A DNA stretch of 64,000 nt, taken from positions 96,853 through 160,852 of the forward strand of contig CABHOV010000036.1 of NCBI GenBank assembly GCA_902168185.1, given 5' to 3'. Numbering within the stretch: position 1 is the first letter of the stretch; each line of letters opens with the position of its first letter. The translations under genes and the position numbers were made by a program. The DNA comes from an uncultured Bacteroides sp. Its GTDB lineage: Bacteria; Bacteroidota; Bacteroidia; Cytophagales; Cyclobacteriaceae. Below the pieces are notes generated by a model. That model did not search any database and had not been told where the DNA came from. It was given only the letters and a program-made list of their open reading frames with translations. Below are positions 1-10,491 of the stretch, one piece after another.

Positions 1-25
1 TCATTTCATCCGCTATCTTTGGGCT

Positions 26-349
26 GTGCGATTTACTGCGATCATATTTTCACTTTACATGCTAGTGCTGGCATGTTATCCCTGTATGGATCGCTATACC
101 TGTGCAGACGAATTATCATCCGGATCAGCGCAGGTAAGTTTAGATGACAACGAGCAGCATCAGGCGGAAGCGGATCATTGCTCACCACTCTGCATTTGCT
201 CTTGCTGTGCCACCCATATACGGCTCACCGTTTTAGAAATTGCTATACCGCGTCATTTTAGTCACAATACAAAATTTACAATTCCCTATCAGGAACGATC
301 TTTACTGAGTTCCCATAACGCTATCTGGCAACCGCCAAGGCTTTCATAA
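26..349 (+). CDS. Small Cys-rich secreted protein, DUF6660-like, associated with metal efflux
   Basis: 107-aa ORF with hydrophobic N-terminus and Cys/His-rich segment (ADHCSPLCICSCCATHI), directly upstream of a CusA/CzcA gene. Confidence 0.6.
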   Translation: MRFTAIIFSLYMLVLACYPCMDRYTCADELSSGSAQVSLDDNEQHQAEADHCSPLCICSCCATHIRLTVLEIAIPRHFSHNTKFTIPYQERSLLSSHNAIWQPPRLS

Positions 350-523
350 AAAATGCTGTATGGCATTTCGGCCATCATCATAAACTAGTACAGTATATAG
401 ATATAGAGTAAGTCTTCTTCTAAAATAAGTGGACTGCTATAACTTTATGATATACTGTATAGACTACAGGTCATGAATGGCCACCATTATTTTCATTGAT
501 ATTTACTTTTTCAGACAAGAACT

Positions 524-3500
524 ATGTTAGACAGAATCATCCGGTATTCTATAGACAATAAGCTGGTGATCGGGCTCTTTATAATAGCGTTGATTATAGG
601 AGGAGCCTATTCAATTTCAAGGCTGCCTATAGATGCCGTTCCGGATATAACCAATAACCAGGTGCAGATCATAACCACAGCGCCATCGCAATCGGCACTG
701 GACATTGAACGGCTCGTTACATTTCCGGTAGAGCAAACCATGGCTACTATACCGGGTATACATGAGATCAGAAGTTTCTCCCGCTTCGGACTTTCAGTCG
801 TTACGATTGTATTTAAAGAACATATCGATATATACTGGGCACGGCAACAGGTAAATGAGCGGTTGGTTGTTGCAACCAGTCAGATCCCTCCGGGTATAGG
901 AAAGCCAGAGCTTGCCCCTGTAACAACAGGCCTTGGTGAAATTTTTCAGTATATAATACGTCCTAAAAAAGGTTTCGAAGATAAATATACAGCAATGGAA
1001 CTTCGCAGCATACAGGATTGGATTGTACGGAGACAATTGCTGGGTACGGAAGGTGTGGCAGATGTTGCGAGCTTTGGTGGATATTTAAAGCAGTATGAAA
1101 TTGCTATAGATCCCGATAAACTCCGGAGCTATAACCTTGGTCTCGAAGAGATATTTACGGCACTAAAGCAGAATAATCAAAATACCGGAGGCGCCTACAT
1201 AGATAAAAAACCGAATGCATACTTTATCAGAAGCGAAGGGCTCATCACCACAGAGGAAGATATAGGGAAGATTGTTATTAAAAATACAGCTACCGGAATG
1301 CCGGTGTTGATCCGCGATGTAGCGAGCATTCAGTTTGGACATGCGAATCGCTTTGGCGCCATGACCTATAATAATGAAGGCGAAGTAGTGGGCGCTATCG
1401 TGATGATGCTGAAAGGAGAAAATTCCAATGCTGTCGTTAAGCGTGTAAAGGAACGTATAGCACAAATTGACAAGACACTTCCCGAAGGACTTGAGATTGA
1501 TGCATTCCTGGACAGAAGTGAACTTGTAGAGAGAACGATTGGAACGGTAGAAAAAAATCTCATCGAAGGTGCGTTGATTGTAATTGTCGTGCTGGTACTG
1601 TTTCTCGGTAATCTGCGTGCTGGTCTTATAGTAGCATCGGTAATTCCCCTGGCCATGCTCTTTGCTATTTCCATGATGTATATCACTGGTGTATCCGGAA
1701 ACCTGATGAGTCTGGGTGCTATAGACTTTGGATTGATTGTAGACGGAGCTGTTATTATTGTTGAAGCCACAATGCATTACCTGGGCTTTCGTACCATAAC
1801 AAAACGGTTAACGCAGCGTGAGATGGACGAAGAAGTATATACCGCTGCATCGCGCATACGAACATCGGCTGCCTTTGGCGAAATTATAATTTTGATAGTA
1901 TACCTGCCGATCCTGGCACTTGTAGGAGTAGAGGGAAAAATGTTCAAGCCAATGGCACAAACAGTTGGGTTCGCTATAATAGGAGCCTTTATCCTGTCCA
2001 TCACCTATATACCCATGATGTCTGCACTCTTTCTGAGCAAGAGCCCGAAACGTGAAAGAAATCTATCAGACAAGATGATGGATTTCTTCCATCGCATCTA
2101 TACACCTTCACTTCGAAGTTCGCTACAGCACAAATTTATAGTGGTTGCTACAGCGGTGATACTCTTCACGGTAAGCCTCTTCTTATTTGCAAATATGGGC
2201 GGAGAATTTTTGCCAACACTGGATGAAGGAGATTTTGCTATTGAGACACGCGTTCTCACTGGAAGTAGTTTGTCCTATACGGTTGAGTCAGCACAAAAAG
2301 GATCTGCTGTTCTGCTACAGGAATTTCCTGATGAAGTAGAGGAAGTCGTTGCCAAAATAGGATCATCAGAAATTCCAACAGATCCAATGCCAATTGAAGC
2401 TTGCGATCTGATGGTGATTCTGAAACCTAAAGAAGATTGGACCAAGGCACATACCCGTGATGAGTTGGCTGAGAAAATGAGTGAAGCACTTGAAGTTGTT
2501 CCGGGTGTATCGTTTGGATTTCAACAACCTATACAAATGCGTTTTAATGAATTGATGACTGGCGTTCGGCAAGATATAGCGGTTAAAATATTTGGTGAAG
2601 ACCTTGAGACACTCACCGACCTCTCAAAGCAAGTAGCAAGCGTAGTGAAAAATGTAGAGGGCGCTCGTGATCTATATATGGAAGAGGTAACAGGCCTGCC
2701 ACAGATCGTAGTGAAGATAAACCGCGATGAGATTGCTAAGTATGGTGTAAGTATAGCGACCGTTAACCAGGCGATCAACACGGCCTTTGCAGGACAATCA
2801 GCGGGATTGGTATATGAAGGTGAAAAACGTTACGACCTTGTGGTGCGTCTCAATACACAACATCGTCAGCAAATTGCTGACGTTCAGAATCTGTTCATTA
2901 CCACTAGCGATGGAAATCAGGTACCCTTGACTCAATTGGCAGACGTAGAGTTTAAAATTGGTCCGAATCAAATTCAGCGCGAGGATGCCAAGCGAAGAAT
3001 TATAGTCGGTTTCAATGTGCGTGGGAGAGATATTGCAGGTGTTGTAAAAGAGATACAACAAAAAATAGAGCAACAGGTAAAGTTTCCACCCGGCTATTAC
3101 CCTATATATGGCGGCCAGTTCGAAAATCTTCAGGCGGCACAAGACCGGTTGTCGATAGCAGTTCCTGCAGCGCTTGCACTTATTTTTCTGCTGCTGTTCT
3201 TTACTTTTCATTCTGTAAAACAATCGCTCCTCATTTTTACAGCTATACCCATGGCTGCCATCGGTGGTGTACTGGCCTTACTGATGAGGGGAATGCCCTT
3301 CAGTATATCTGCAGGGGTAGGCTTCATTGCGTTGTTCGGTGTTGCTGTACTCAATGGTATCGTATTGATCGCAGAGTTTAACAGGCTTAAAAAGGAAGGG
3401 CTCACAGATCTGGAGCAAATCATTATGAAAGGAACTGCAGTTCGTTTACGCCCGGTGCTCATGACGGCCGCAGTAGCTTCACTGGGTTTCTTGCCGATGG

Positions 3501-3667
3501 CGCTGACAACCAGTGCAGGAGCAGAGGTGCAGAAACCCCTGGCAACGGTGGTGATCGGTGGTTTGATAAGCTCGACCATCCTTACACTCATCGTACTGCC
3601 ATGCCTGTATATATACTTTGAAAATATTCACTGGAAAAAAGATAAAAACAATGAAACTGAAATATAG
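524..3667 (+). CDS. CusA/CzcA family heavy-metal efflux RND transporter
   Basis: 1047 aa; RND hallmarks (RLPIDAVPDITNNQVQI, EFLPTLDEGDFAIETR, multiple TM segments). Confidence 0.95.
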   Translation: MLDRIIRYSIDNKLVIGLFIIALIIGGAYSISRLPIDAVPDITNNQVQIITTAPSQSALDIERLVTFPVEQTMATIPGIHEIRSFSRFGLSVVTIVFKEHIDIYWARQQVNERLVVATSQIPPGIGKPELAPVTTGLGEIFQYIIRPKKGFEDKYTAMELRSIQDWIVRRQLLGTEGVADVASFGGYLKQYEIAIDPDKLRSYNLGLEEIFTALKQNNQNTGGAYIDKKPNAYFIRSEGLITTEEDIGKIVIKNTATGMPVLIRDVASIQFGHANRFGAMTYNNEGEVVGAIVMMLKGENSNAVVKRVKERIAQIDKTLPEGLEIDAFLDRSELVERTIGTVEKNLIEGALIVIVVLVLFLGNLRAGLIVASVIPLAMLFAISMMYITGVSGNLMSLGAIDFGLIVDGAVIIVEATMHYLGFRTITKRLTQREMDEEVYTAASRIRTSAAFGEIIILIVYLPILALVGVEGKMFKPMAQTVGFAIIGAFILSITYIPMMSALFLSKSPKRERNLSDKMMDFFHRIYTPSLRSSLQHKFIVVATAVILFTVSLFLFANMGGEFLPTLDEGDFAIETRVLTGSSLSYTVESAQKGSAVLLQEFPDEVEEVVAKIGSSEIPTDPMPIEACDLMVILKPKEDWTKAHTRDELAEKMSEALEVVPGVSFGFQQPIQMRFNELMTGVRQDIAVKIFGEDLETLTDLSKQVASVVKNVEGARDLYMEEVTGLPQIVVKINRDEIAKYGVSIATVNQAINTAFAGQSAGLVYEGEKRYDLVVRLNTQHRQQIADVQNLFITTSDGNQVPLTQLADVEFKIGPNQIQREDAKRRIIVGFNVRGRDIAGVVKEIQQKIEQQVKFPPGYYPIYGGQFENLQAAQDRLSIAVPAALALIFLLLFFTFHSVKQSLLIFTAIPMAAIGGVLALLMRGMPFSISAGVGFIALFGVAVLNGIVLIAEFNRLKKEGLTDLEQIIMKGTAVRLRPVLMTAAVASLGFLPMALTTSAGAEVQKPLATVVIGGLISSTILTLIVLPCLYIYFENIHWKKDKNNETEI

Positions 3668-4934
3668 GATCATAGATATATATCGGAGAATGATAGGATG
3701 CACGCGATCAGCACTTATTGGAATCATGGTTTGTTCCGGTGGGTTTGCTATAGCACAGCAAAATACGGTTACACTGGAAGAGGCGATTCAGCAAACGCTT
3801 CGGGGAAATAAAAATATAGAAGCAGCTTCACTGGATATTGAATATCAGCGTCAGATCAAGCGTACGGCAACGGACGTTGGTAAAACAAACGTGATGTATA
3901 TGCAGGGGCAATACAACAGCTACGTGAAGACTGATAATAACATTACGATCTCGCAGAGTATACCATTCCCTACCGTATTTACCTCCCAGAATGCTTTGGA
4001 TAAATCGCTTGTGAAGGGCGCTGAATTTCGAAAAGCTGTTACTGAAAACGAGTTGGTGTATCAGGTAAAGCAAGTATACCATCGCCTCTTATACCTGATG
4101 GCACGTGAGGCATTGCTTGAACAGCAAGACAGCATCTATACTAATTTTGTAAAGGCGACCGACCTTCGTTATCGTACCGGTGAAACCCGTATGCTGGAAA
4201 AGACGACAGCGGAAACGCAGCGCAATGAAGTGCTCAATCAGCTTGCACAGAACCAGGCCGACATCCGGATTTATCAGCAGCAGTTGGCAGTACTCATGAA
4301 CCGTAGCCATCCCGTTGCGATAGCATCTGCGGAGTTGTCAGAGCGAAAGCTCGGCTTGCCATTGGACAGTGTTTCGATTAGTCAAAATCCAAACATGGCT
4401 TATCTTAAGCAATTGAAAGAGATCGCTGCCAATGAGAAGAAAGTGGCGAGTAAAAAAGTGCTTCCGGACCTGAGCATCGGCTACTTCAACCAGACACTGA
4501 TCGGGACACCTGTAAATGCAAGTGGCGAGCTCGCTACTAAAAGCGATCGCTTCCAGGGTTTCCAGGTTGGCCTTGCTATACCGTTGTGGTTCGGCCCTCA
4601 ATCTGCGAAAGTAAAAGCTGCCGCTATACATCGACAAAAAGCGCAAACGCAGTTTGAACTAAGTCAAACTGCCATGCAGGCACAATGGCAACAAGGCGCT
4701 CAGGAGTATATCAAAAACAAAAGCAGTGTAAATTTTTACCAGAGCGCAGCATTGGCGAATGCAGCCTTGATATTAAAGCAATCGGATATTGCTTTCAGGA
4801 ATGGTGAGATAGACTATACGGAGTATTGGCTGGCGGTGCGAAATGCCATGCAGATCCGTGAAAATTACCTCAACAGTTTGAACAGCCTGAACCAATCCGT
4901 TATACACCTGGAATTTCTGGCAGGTATTCAATAA
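3651..4934 (+). CDS. TolC/CzcC-like outer membrane efflux protein
   Basis: ORF 3618-4934 with likely ATG at 3651; TolC-like coiled-coil content; overlaps the end of the RND gene. Confidence 0.85.
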   Translation: MKLKYRIIDIYRRMIGCTRSALIGIMVCSGGFAIAQQNTVTLEEAIQQTLRGNKNIEAASLDIEYQRQIKRTATDVGKTNVMYMQGQYNSYVKTDNNITISQSIPFPTVFTSQNALDKSLVKGAEFRKAVTENELVYQVKQVYHRLLYLMAREALLEQQDSIYTNFVKATDLRYRTGETRMLEKTTAETQRNEVLNQLAQNQADIRIYQQQLAVLMNRSHPVAIASAELSERKLGLPLDSVSISQNPNMAYLKQLKEIAANEKKVASKKVLPDLSIGYFNQTLIGTPVNASGELATKSDRFQGFQVGLAIPLWFGPQSAKVKAAAIHRQKAQTQFELSQTAMQAQWQQGAQEYIKNKSSVNFYQSAALANAALILKQSDIAFRNGEIDYTEYWLAVRNAMQIRENYLNSLNSLNQSVIHLEFLAGIQ

Positions 4935-4958
4935 AACAAAATACACCGATTAGTCATA

Positions 4959-6212
4959 ATGAATATCGTCAAGTATAAAATAGGACATCATTCAAATAGA
5001 ATCACAATGAGACTTTTAAAATATATAGTATTAACCATTACAGTAGCGCTGCTATATTCATGCGGAAGCAAGGAGCAACCTGAAGCAACCGAAGCACATC
5101 ATGAAGAAGAAGAGAATGCGGCAACATTAACCGAAGCACAGATTAAAACCGCAGGCATCACGCTCGGTAAAATTGAACGCAGACAGATTAGTGGAACGAT
5201 CAAGGCCAACGGTATACTGGATGTACCTCCCCAGCAACTTGTGAGTGTGTCCGTTCCGTTGGGTGGTTTTTTAAAAAGCACCACGTTATTGCAAGGATCA
5301 CGTGTGAGTAAAGGTCAGTTGATTGCTGTGATCGAAAATGCGGACTATATACAACTTCAGCAAGACTATCTGGAGGCCGTCAATCAGTTCGAGTTTTCGA
5401 AAGCAGATTATGAGCGCCAGCAGGAATTGGCGAAGGAAAATGTAAATGCACAGAAAACACTGCAGCAGGCGAAATCAAATTATCAGAGCTGGCTCGCCAA
5501 AAAGAATGGATTGTTAGCGAAGCTGAAGCTGATCAATATAAATCTGTCGGAATTAGAGAAAGGTAATATTACCAGTACGGGAAATGTATATGCGCAAATC
5601 AGTGGCTACGTCACGCAAGTGAATGTAAACATTGGAAAGTTTGTAAGTCCTTCAGATATACTCTTTGAGATTGTTGACACTGAACATTTGCATGCAGAGC
5701 TGACCGTTTTTGAAAAGGATGTTTTGAAATTAAGGATTGGACAACGGGTGAGATTTACGCTTGCAAACGAAACACAAGAGCGCATGGCAACGGTATATCT
5801 GATCGGCAGAGAGATCGGTCAGGATCGGAGTGTTCGCATCCATTGTCATATTGATAAGGAAGACAAAGAATTGCTTCCGGGAATGTATCTCAAAGCGAAT
5901 GTTGAAACCGGAGGTGCACTGGTACCTGCGTTGCCGGATGAGGCGATCATTGATTTCCAAGGTAAAAAGTATATATTCATTCCGGTAGCGGATGAAGTAC
6001 ATACAGAAAAAGAAGGCAATGAAGCGAAACACGAAACAGAGGAAGGTCAGCATTTTGCCATGGTTGAAATTCAGATTGGCAACAGTGAATTAGGGTATAC
6101 GGAAGTAACGGTACCAGATACGCTAAACGAACAAAGCGAAGTGGTTGTAACAGGTGCCTATTCCATTTTGTCAAAGATTAAGAATAGCGAGGAAGAAGGA
6201 CATGCGCATTAA
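4959..6212 (+). CDS. CzcB/CusB-like efflux RND periplasmic adaptor subunit (lipoprotein)
   Basis: Lipobox-like YSCGS, HlyD/membrane-fusion features, His-rich tail (EEEGHAH); likely internal start MRLLKYIV. Confidence 0.9.
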   Translation: MNIVKYKIGHHSNRITMRLLKYIVLTITVALLYSCGSKEQPEATEAHHEEEENAATLTEAQIKTAGITLGKIERRQISGTIKANGILDVPPQQLVSVSVPLGGFLKSTTLLQGSRVSKGQLIAVIENADYIQLQQDYLEAVNQFEFSKADYERQQELAKENVNAQKTLQQAKSNYQSWLAKKNGLLAKLKLININLSELEKGNITSTGNVYAQISGYVTQVNVNIGKFVSPSDILFEIVDTEHLHAELTVFEKDVLKLRIGQRVRFTLANETQERMATVYLIGREIGQDRSVRIHCHIDKEDKELLPGMYLKANVETGGALVPALPDEAIIDFQGKKYIFIPVADEVHTEKEGNEAKHETEEGQHFAMVEIQIGNSELGYTEVTVPDTLNEQSEVVVTGAYSILSKIKNSEEEGHAH

Positions 6213-6274
6213 GGTGTTCTTGGAATTCACTGAACGTTTATTTTTAGGGTCACGATATCATTAAACTATACTAT

Positions 6275-6688
6275 ATGTGGATATGCCCGGCCTGCCAGCA
6301 GGAATTTGTTAATACCAATCAGGTACATTCTTGTGGAGATAAAGTGCTTGCTGATTTTCTTAACAACAAATCCGAGTATACCGTCACATTGTTTTGGGAA
6401 TTTATACGGAGCTACCAGCAGATAGACGATGTAACGATTCATCCAACAAAGTCAATGATTGCATTGGCTGCTAAAACAAGGATCGCCTATATCACTCGAC
6501 TCGGTCGTGACTTTGTCGATATAGTATTTCCTTTTCAGGAGCCGCATCATGAGAATATGTGTTTCCAGAAGATAGCACAGGTACCGGGCACATCTCAGTA
6601 TAACCATCACCTGCGCATAACCTGTACAGATGATATTAACGCTGAAGTAAAGAAGTTTATGAAACTGGCCTATACATCGGGAAAATGA
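6275..6688 (+). CDS. DUF5655-like domain protein with N-terminal zinc-ribbon-like motif
   Basis: 137 aa; CPACQQEF...HSCGD and DUF5655-like body. Confidence 0.6.
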   Translation: MWICPACQQEFVNTNQVHSCGDKVLADFLNNKSEYTVTLFWEFIRSYQQIDDVTIHPTKSMIALAAKTRIAYITRLGRDFVDIVFPFQEPHHENMCFQKIAQVPGTSQYNHHLRITCTDDINAEVKKFMKLAYTSGK

Positions 6689-6712
6689 TTAGATTTTAGT
6701 ATAGGGATATAA

Positions 6713-9385
6713 CTATTTACCCGAAGCGGTGATTTTTTTAAGATCAATGCCTTTTCCAATAACAGGCTTAAAAATATCACCGACTTCTTTTAACCTGTCG
6801 ATCGCGTTGAAAATGGTAAAGTCAGTCATCTTTAAGCCCTTCTTTACTTCATCCCAATGTAACGGCATGGAAACGGTAGCACCTTTTTTCGGACGAAGCG
6901 AATAGGGTGCAGCCAATGTAGCCTTCGGCCGGTTTTGCAAAAAGTCAATATACATCTTGCCATTTCGGTTGGAGACGATTCGTTCAATGCTGGTATACTT
7001 CGGTATTTCTCGATGCACAAGCATGGCAATAACGCGCGCGAATTCTTTCGACTGCTCGTATGTATACTTAGCTCCAAGCGGGATATATATATGCAGACCG
7101 GTGGAGCCACTGGTTTTGCAATAGGAGGGAACCTCCATGCTATCCAGCACTTGTTTTGTTACCTGTGCGGCTTCAACAACCTGGTCGAACGAGTTCTTGT
7201 CAGGATCAAGGTCAATGATACACCAGTCAGGATGATCGGGTGATTGAACCTTACTGCTCCACGGATTCAATTCAATACAACCCATCGAAGCCATTAACAA
7301 TATACTCGCTTCATCCTGTACGACAAGAAAATGTTTGTCTACATCTGCTTCATCACTGCTGTGGTAAAGATAGGTGTCAACCCAATCCGGTACTTTGCCC
7401 GTAACATCCTTCTGATAAAAACTTTTACCGTTGATCCCATTGGGAAAGCGGTTCAGTGATTGCGGACGGTCTTTCAAATAGGGTAATATATAGGGTGCTG
7501 CCTGGTAGTAGTAATTGAGCATATCTCGCTTGGAAACACCTTCATCCGGCCAGTATATTTTGCTCAGGTTATTAAACTTTATACTGTGACCGTTGATTTC
7601 GCGTACCTGTGTTTCATCCGTAGGATTCAGTAAGGTCTTGCGCTCTTTCTTTCCTGCAGCTTTAATAATTTTTTTCTCCGCGAGTACATGCTTCTCCTTT
7701 ACCACAGGCATCTCAGTTTCAAGTATTACTTCCCTGGCAGCTTTGTCAATACGCATACCTTCGAAGGAAGGATGTCGCATAACACCATCGCTTGTGATCT
7801 CGCTATAGCTTACCTCACAAACAAGTTTGGGTTTTAGCCATGTGGCTACTGCTTCAGGCGGATTGGGCCGGAAGCGTGAGGGTTTATTTACATCCGGTAT
7901 AATATTGAAAGGCGACTCGGCAATAACGAGCGGTTTAAATTGCTTCATCATATCCTGCTGCGTTTTTACATTAAACCCGGTGCCTACTTTGCCGGTATAG
8001 ATCAGTTCACCTTGCTCATATACTCCTACGAGTAAAGAACTGAAAGCCTTGTTCGATCCTTTGTTTTGCGTGTAGCCGCCAATGACAACTTCTTGCTGTT
8101 TGTTGGCCTTGATCTTCAGCCAATCTGTATTCCGTATCCCTGGAAGATATATACTATCCCTTCGTTTGGCGATAATCCCTTCTATACCCAATTGCCTGGC
8201 GAGTGCGAGGAATTCGTTTCCCGTGGTATCGAAATTCTCACTCAGCCGTATGACGCCTTCGTCCGGTACAATTTGCTTCAGAATTTCTCTTCGCTCGTAA
8301 AGCGGGAGAGACATTAACTCCTTGCCATTCAGCCAAAGTATATCAAAGAGATAATATATCAAATCACCATCCGCTTCACTTCGCCAATTTTGAAGGCCGC
8401 TAAAATCTGCATGTCCCTGTTCGTTAAGCACAACGATCTCTCCATCCAGAATAGCATCTATACCCCAATCTTGAAGTGCTTTATATATAGGGTAAAACTT
8501 TTCATTGAATGATTTGTCATTTCGCGACTTCAGTTCAAGTATATTCTCATGCTGAAAAGCAATCGCCCTATATCCGTCCCACTTGATTTCATAGATCCAG
8601 CCTTCAGCATCGGGTGGTTCTGCTACCAATGTAGCAAGCATCGGACTTACGTTTACCGTGAATGCTGACTTCTTCGCTTTATCGAACGCTGAGGAGTTAA
8701 TTTTTTTTTTACTGCGCGTAGTGGTCTTCGCAGGTGTCTTAAGCTTCTTTTCAGCAGAAGCTTTCACACTGCTTTTTCGCTTGACCGGTTTTCTGCCGGT
8801 CGTATCCATAGTAGCTTTTATTTGCTCGACTGTTTTTTTTGAAAGCACGGATTTATCTTTCAGAAGTATATCTTCTTCTGTAGCATATTGATCATTAACC
8901 TTCATTAACAACCAGGAGTTTTCTCCACGACCAGTAGCCTTCACCAAGGCGAAAGTTCCTTTCAGCTTTTTGCCATGAAGAATAAATTTTAGTTTACCAG
9001 CATGAAGTTGATGTCGTAAAGCTTTATCATTTTTAATTTTATCAGCAGCGATATCTTCGGCAGGTTCATACCAGCCCTCATCCCATACGATCACTGCACC
9101 TGCACCATAATTACCTTCCGGAATTATACCTTCGAATGTACGATAGTCATAGGGATGATCTTCAACCATCATGGCGAGTCGCTTTACTTTAGGATCAAGC
9201 GAAGGACCTTTCGGCACAGCCCAGCTTTTCAATACGCCTTCCATCTCCAATCTGAAATCATAATGTAAATGAGAGGCAGCATGTTTTTGGATAACAAACT
9301 TCAAAGAAGCCTTATCGGATTTGCCACCGGCTGGCTCGGGAGTGCTTTCGAATGAACGCTTCTTTTTGTATTGAACGAGACTCAT
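6713..9385 (-). CDS. ligD: DNA ligase D (phosphoesterase-ligase-polymerase)
   Basis: PE domain (HLHYDFRLE, PEGNYGAG), ligase motif (YEIKWDGYRA), primase-polymerase domain (DWCIIDLDPD); likely start MSLVQYKKKR at 9385 within the longer ORF. Confidence 0.93.
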   Translation of the reverse strand: MSLVQYKKKRSFESTPEPAGGKSDKASLKFVIQKHAASHLHYDFRLEMEGVLKSWAVPKGPSLDPKVKRLAMMVEDHPYDYRTFEGIIPEGNYGAGAVIVWDEGWYEPAEDIAADKIKNDKALRHQLHAGKLKFILHGKKLKGTFALVKATGRGENSWLLMKVNDQYATEEDILLKDKSVLSKKTVEQIKATMDTTGRKPVKRKSSVKASAEKKLKTPAKTTTRSKKKINSSAFDKAKKSAFTVNVSPMLATLVAEPPDAEGWIYEIKWDGYRAIAFQHENILELKSRNDKSFNEKFYPIYKALQDWGIDAILDGEIVVLNEQGHADFSGLQNWRSEADGDLIYYLFDILWLNGKELMSLPLYERREILKQIVPDEGVIRLSENFDTTGNEFLALARQLGIEGIIAKRRDSIYLPGIRNTDWLKIKANKQQEVVIGGYTQNKGSNKAFSSLLVGVYEQGELIYTGKVGTGFNVKTQQDMMKQFKPLVIAESPFNIIPDVNKPSRFRPNPPEAVATWLKPKLVCEVSYSEITSDGVMRHPSFEGMRIDKAAREVILETEMPVVKEKHVLAEKKIIKAAGKKERKTLLNPTDETQVREINGHSIKFNNLSKIYWPDEGVSKRDMLNYYYQAAPYILPYLKDRPQSLNRFPNGINGKSFYQKDVTGKVPDWVDTYLYHSSDEADVDKHFLVVQDEASILLMASMGCIELNPWSSKVQSPDHPDWCIIDLDPDKNSFDQVVEAAQVTKQVLDSMEVPSYCKTSGSTGLHIYIPLGAKYTYEQSKEFARVIAMLVHREIPKYTSIERIVSNRNGKMYIDFLQNRPKATLAAPYSLRPKKGATVSMPLHWDEVKKGLKMTDFTIFNAIDRLKEVGDIFKPVIGKGIDLKKITASGK

Positions 9386-9589
9386 CCTGATCGATTTATA
9401 GGACAGAGATGTAAAAGTCATGCCATGATAAAAGAGTGAAATATACCTCACACTCTTCCTATAGTCTCGTATGATGTAATGCACATGCTGATCTGTTAAC
9501 AAAAGCACCAGGAGATAAGGGAACGATTTTTTTAAACCTATTCGTGAACTGCCCTGTAGAATGTGGATTTCAGCTGTAACGTATATACC

Positions 9590-9895
9590 ATGGACACTTC
9601 AAGCACCGATCAATTACTCGACACGATTGTACAGGAGATGGCTTTCGCTGCCAACATCATAGATGGCCTGCACAAGCGCGGATACAATCACAACTTCGAA
9701 CTTATTGGCAATAAATTAATGTGTGTGGAAAGTCGCCAATGCTTCAGACCGCGTGATTTTTGGGTGGACGAAATTTACCAATTCAATCAGGAGAAGGTAG
9801 GTTTGAAGGGATACTTTGTGTATGCATTACGCGAACCATCGAATGATATGATGGGGATTTTTATTGCACATATAGTACAGGATTTCCAATTATAG
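9590..9895 (+). CDS. Hypothetical protein
   Basis: About 101-aa ORF from internal ATG (MDTSSTDQLL...). Confidence 0.5.
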   Translation: MDTSSTDQLLDTIVQEMAFAANIIDGLHKRGYNHNFELIGNKLMCVESRQCFRPRDFWVDEIYQFNQEKVGLKGYFVYALREPSNDMMGIFIAHIVQDFQL

Positions 9896-10064
9896 TCCTA
9901 TAGTAACAGGACGTGTGTTGACTGTTCATCCTGGATTATCTGTGCGGCAAGCAACCTATAGATTGCCTAATAGTACGAACTATGTCCATCGCATTCCTCA
10001 TCTCAAGCCCTGAGCTACTCTGACATGCAGGGCATAATTTTATTGAGAATCCGGAAAAAAGATC

Positions 10065-10433
10065 ATGAAACTAACAAGCCTCTTTGTTGCCATGTTTATA
10101 GTAGGCATTGCAACAGTTCACGCACAGCAAACAACGGATTCAACGAGTGTAAACCAGTCAACGATTCAGCAGCCACAGTCTGATGTCCAATCCGGGAATC
10201 AATATGCTCCGAAGGATTACCAGGTCATGGAATCGTCTGATGTACCAGCATCTCTTCGCAGTACATTGCAAGGCTCACGCTACAAAGGATGGGAAGAAGG
10301 AAAGGTATATAAGAGCACGAGCAGCAACGGTTATTGGCTTAACATGGGTACAGGTACTGAGTCTAAGAACTTCTATTTCGATAGAAATGGAAAAGCGACC
10401 AGCGCTCCCGGCACTGGACCGTCACCAGAATAA
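10065..10433 (+). CDS. Hypothetical secreted protein
   Basis: 122 aa with signal peptide (MKLTSLFVAMFIVGIATVHAQ); followed by a hairpin and T-tract. Confidence 0.6.
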   Translation: MKLTSLFVAMFIVGIATVHAQQTTDSTSVNQSTIQQPQSDVQSGNQYAPKDYQVMESSDVPASLRSTLQGSRYKGWEEGKVYKSTSSNGYWLNMGTGTESKNFYFDRNGKATSAPGTGPSPE

Positions 10434-10447
10434 CGTATCAATATCAA

Positions 10448-10491
10448 AGGCCGGACTCCGTGAGGACCGGCCTCCTATATATAGGATTTTT
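10448..10491 (+). terminator. Putative intrinsic terminator: AGGCCGG...CCGGCCT stem, then perfect 14-bp palindrome TCCTATATATAGGA and TTTTT
   Basis: Inverted repeat 10448-10473, palindrome 10473-10486, T-run 10487-10491, immediately after the 10065-10433 CDS. Confidence 0.6.

Noticed and set aside
1163-1777. Long antisense ORFs within the CusA gene (e.g. 1163-1777, 2798-3223, 3208-3591)
   Set aside because: Antisense to a clear RND gene, Cys/His/Tyr-rich shadow translations with no recognisable family.
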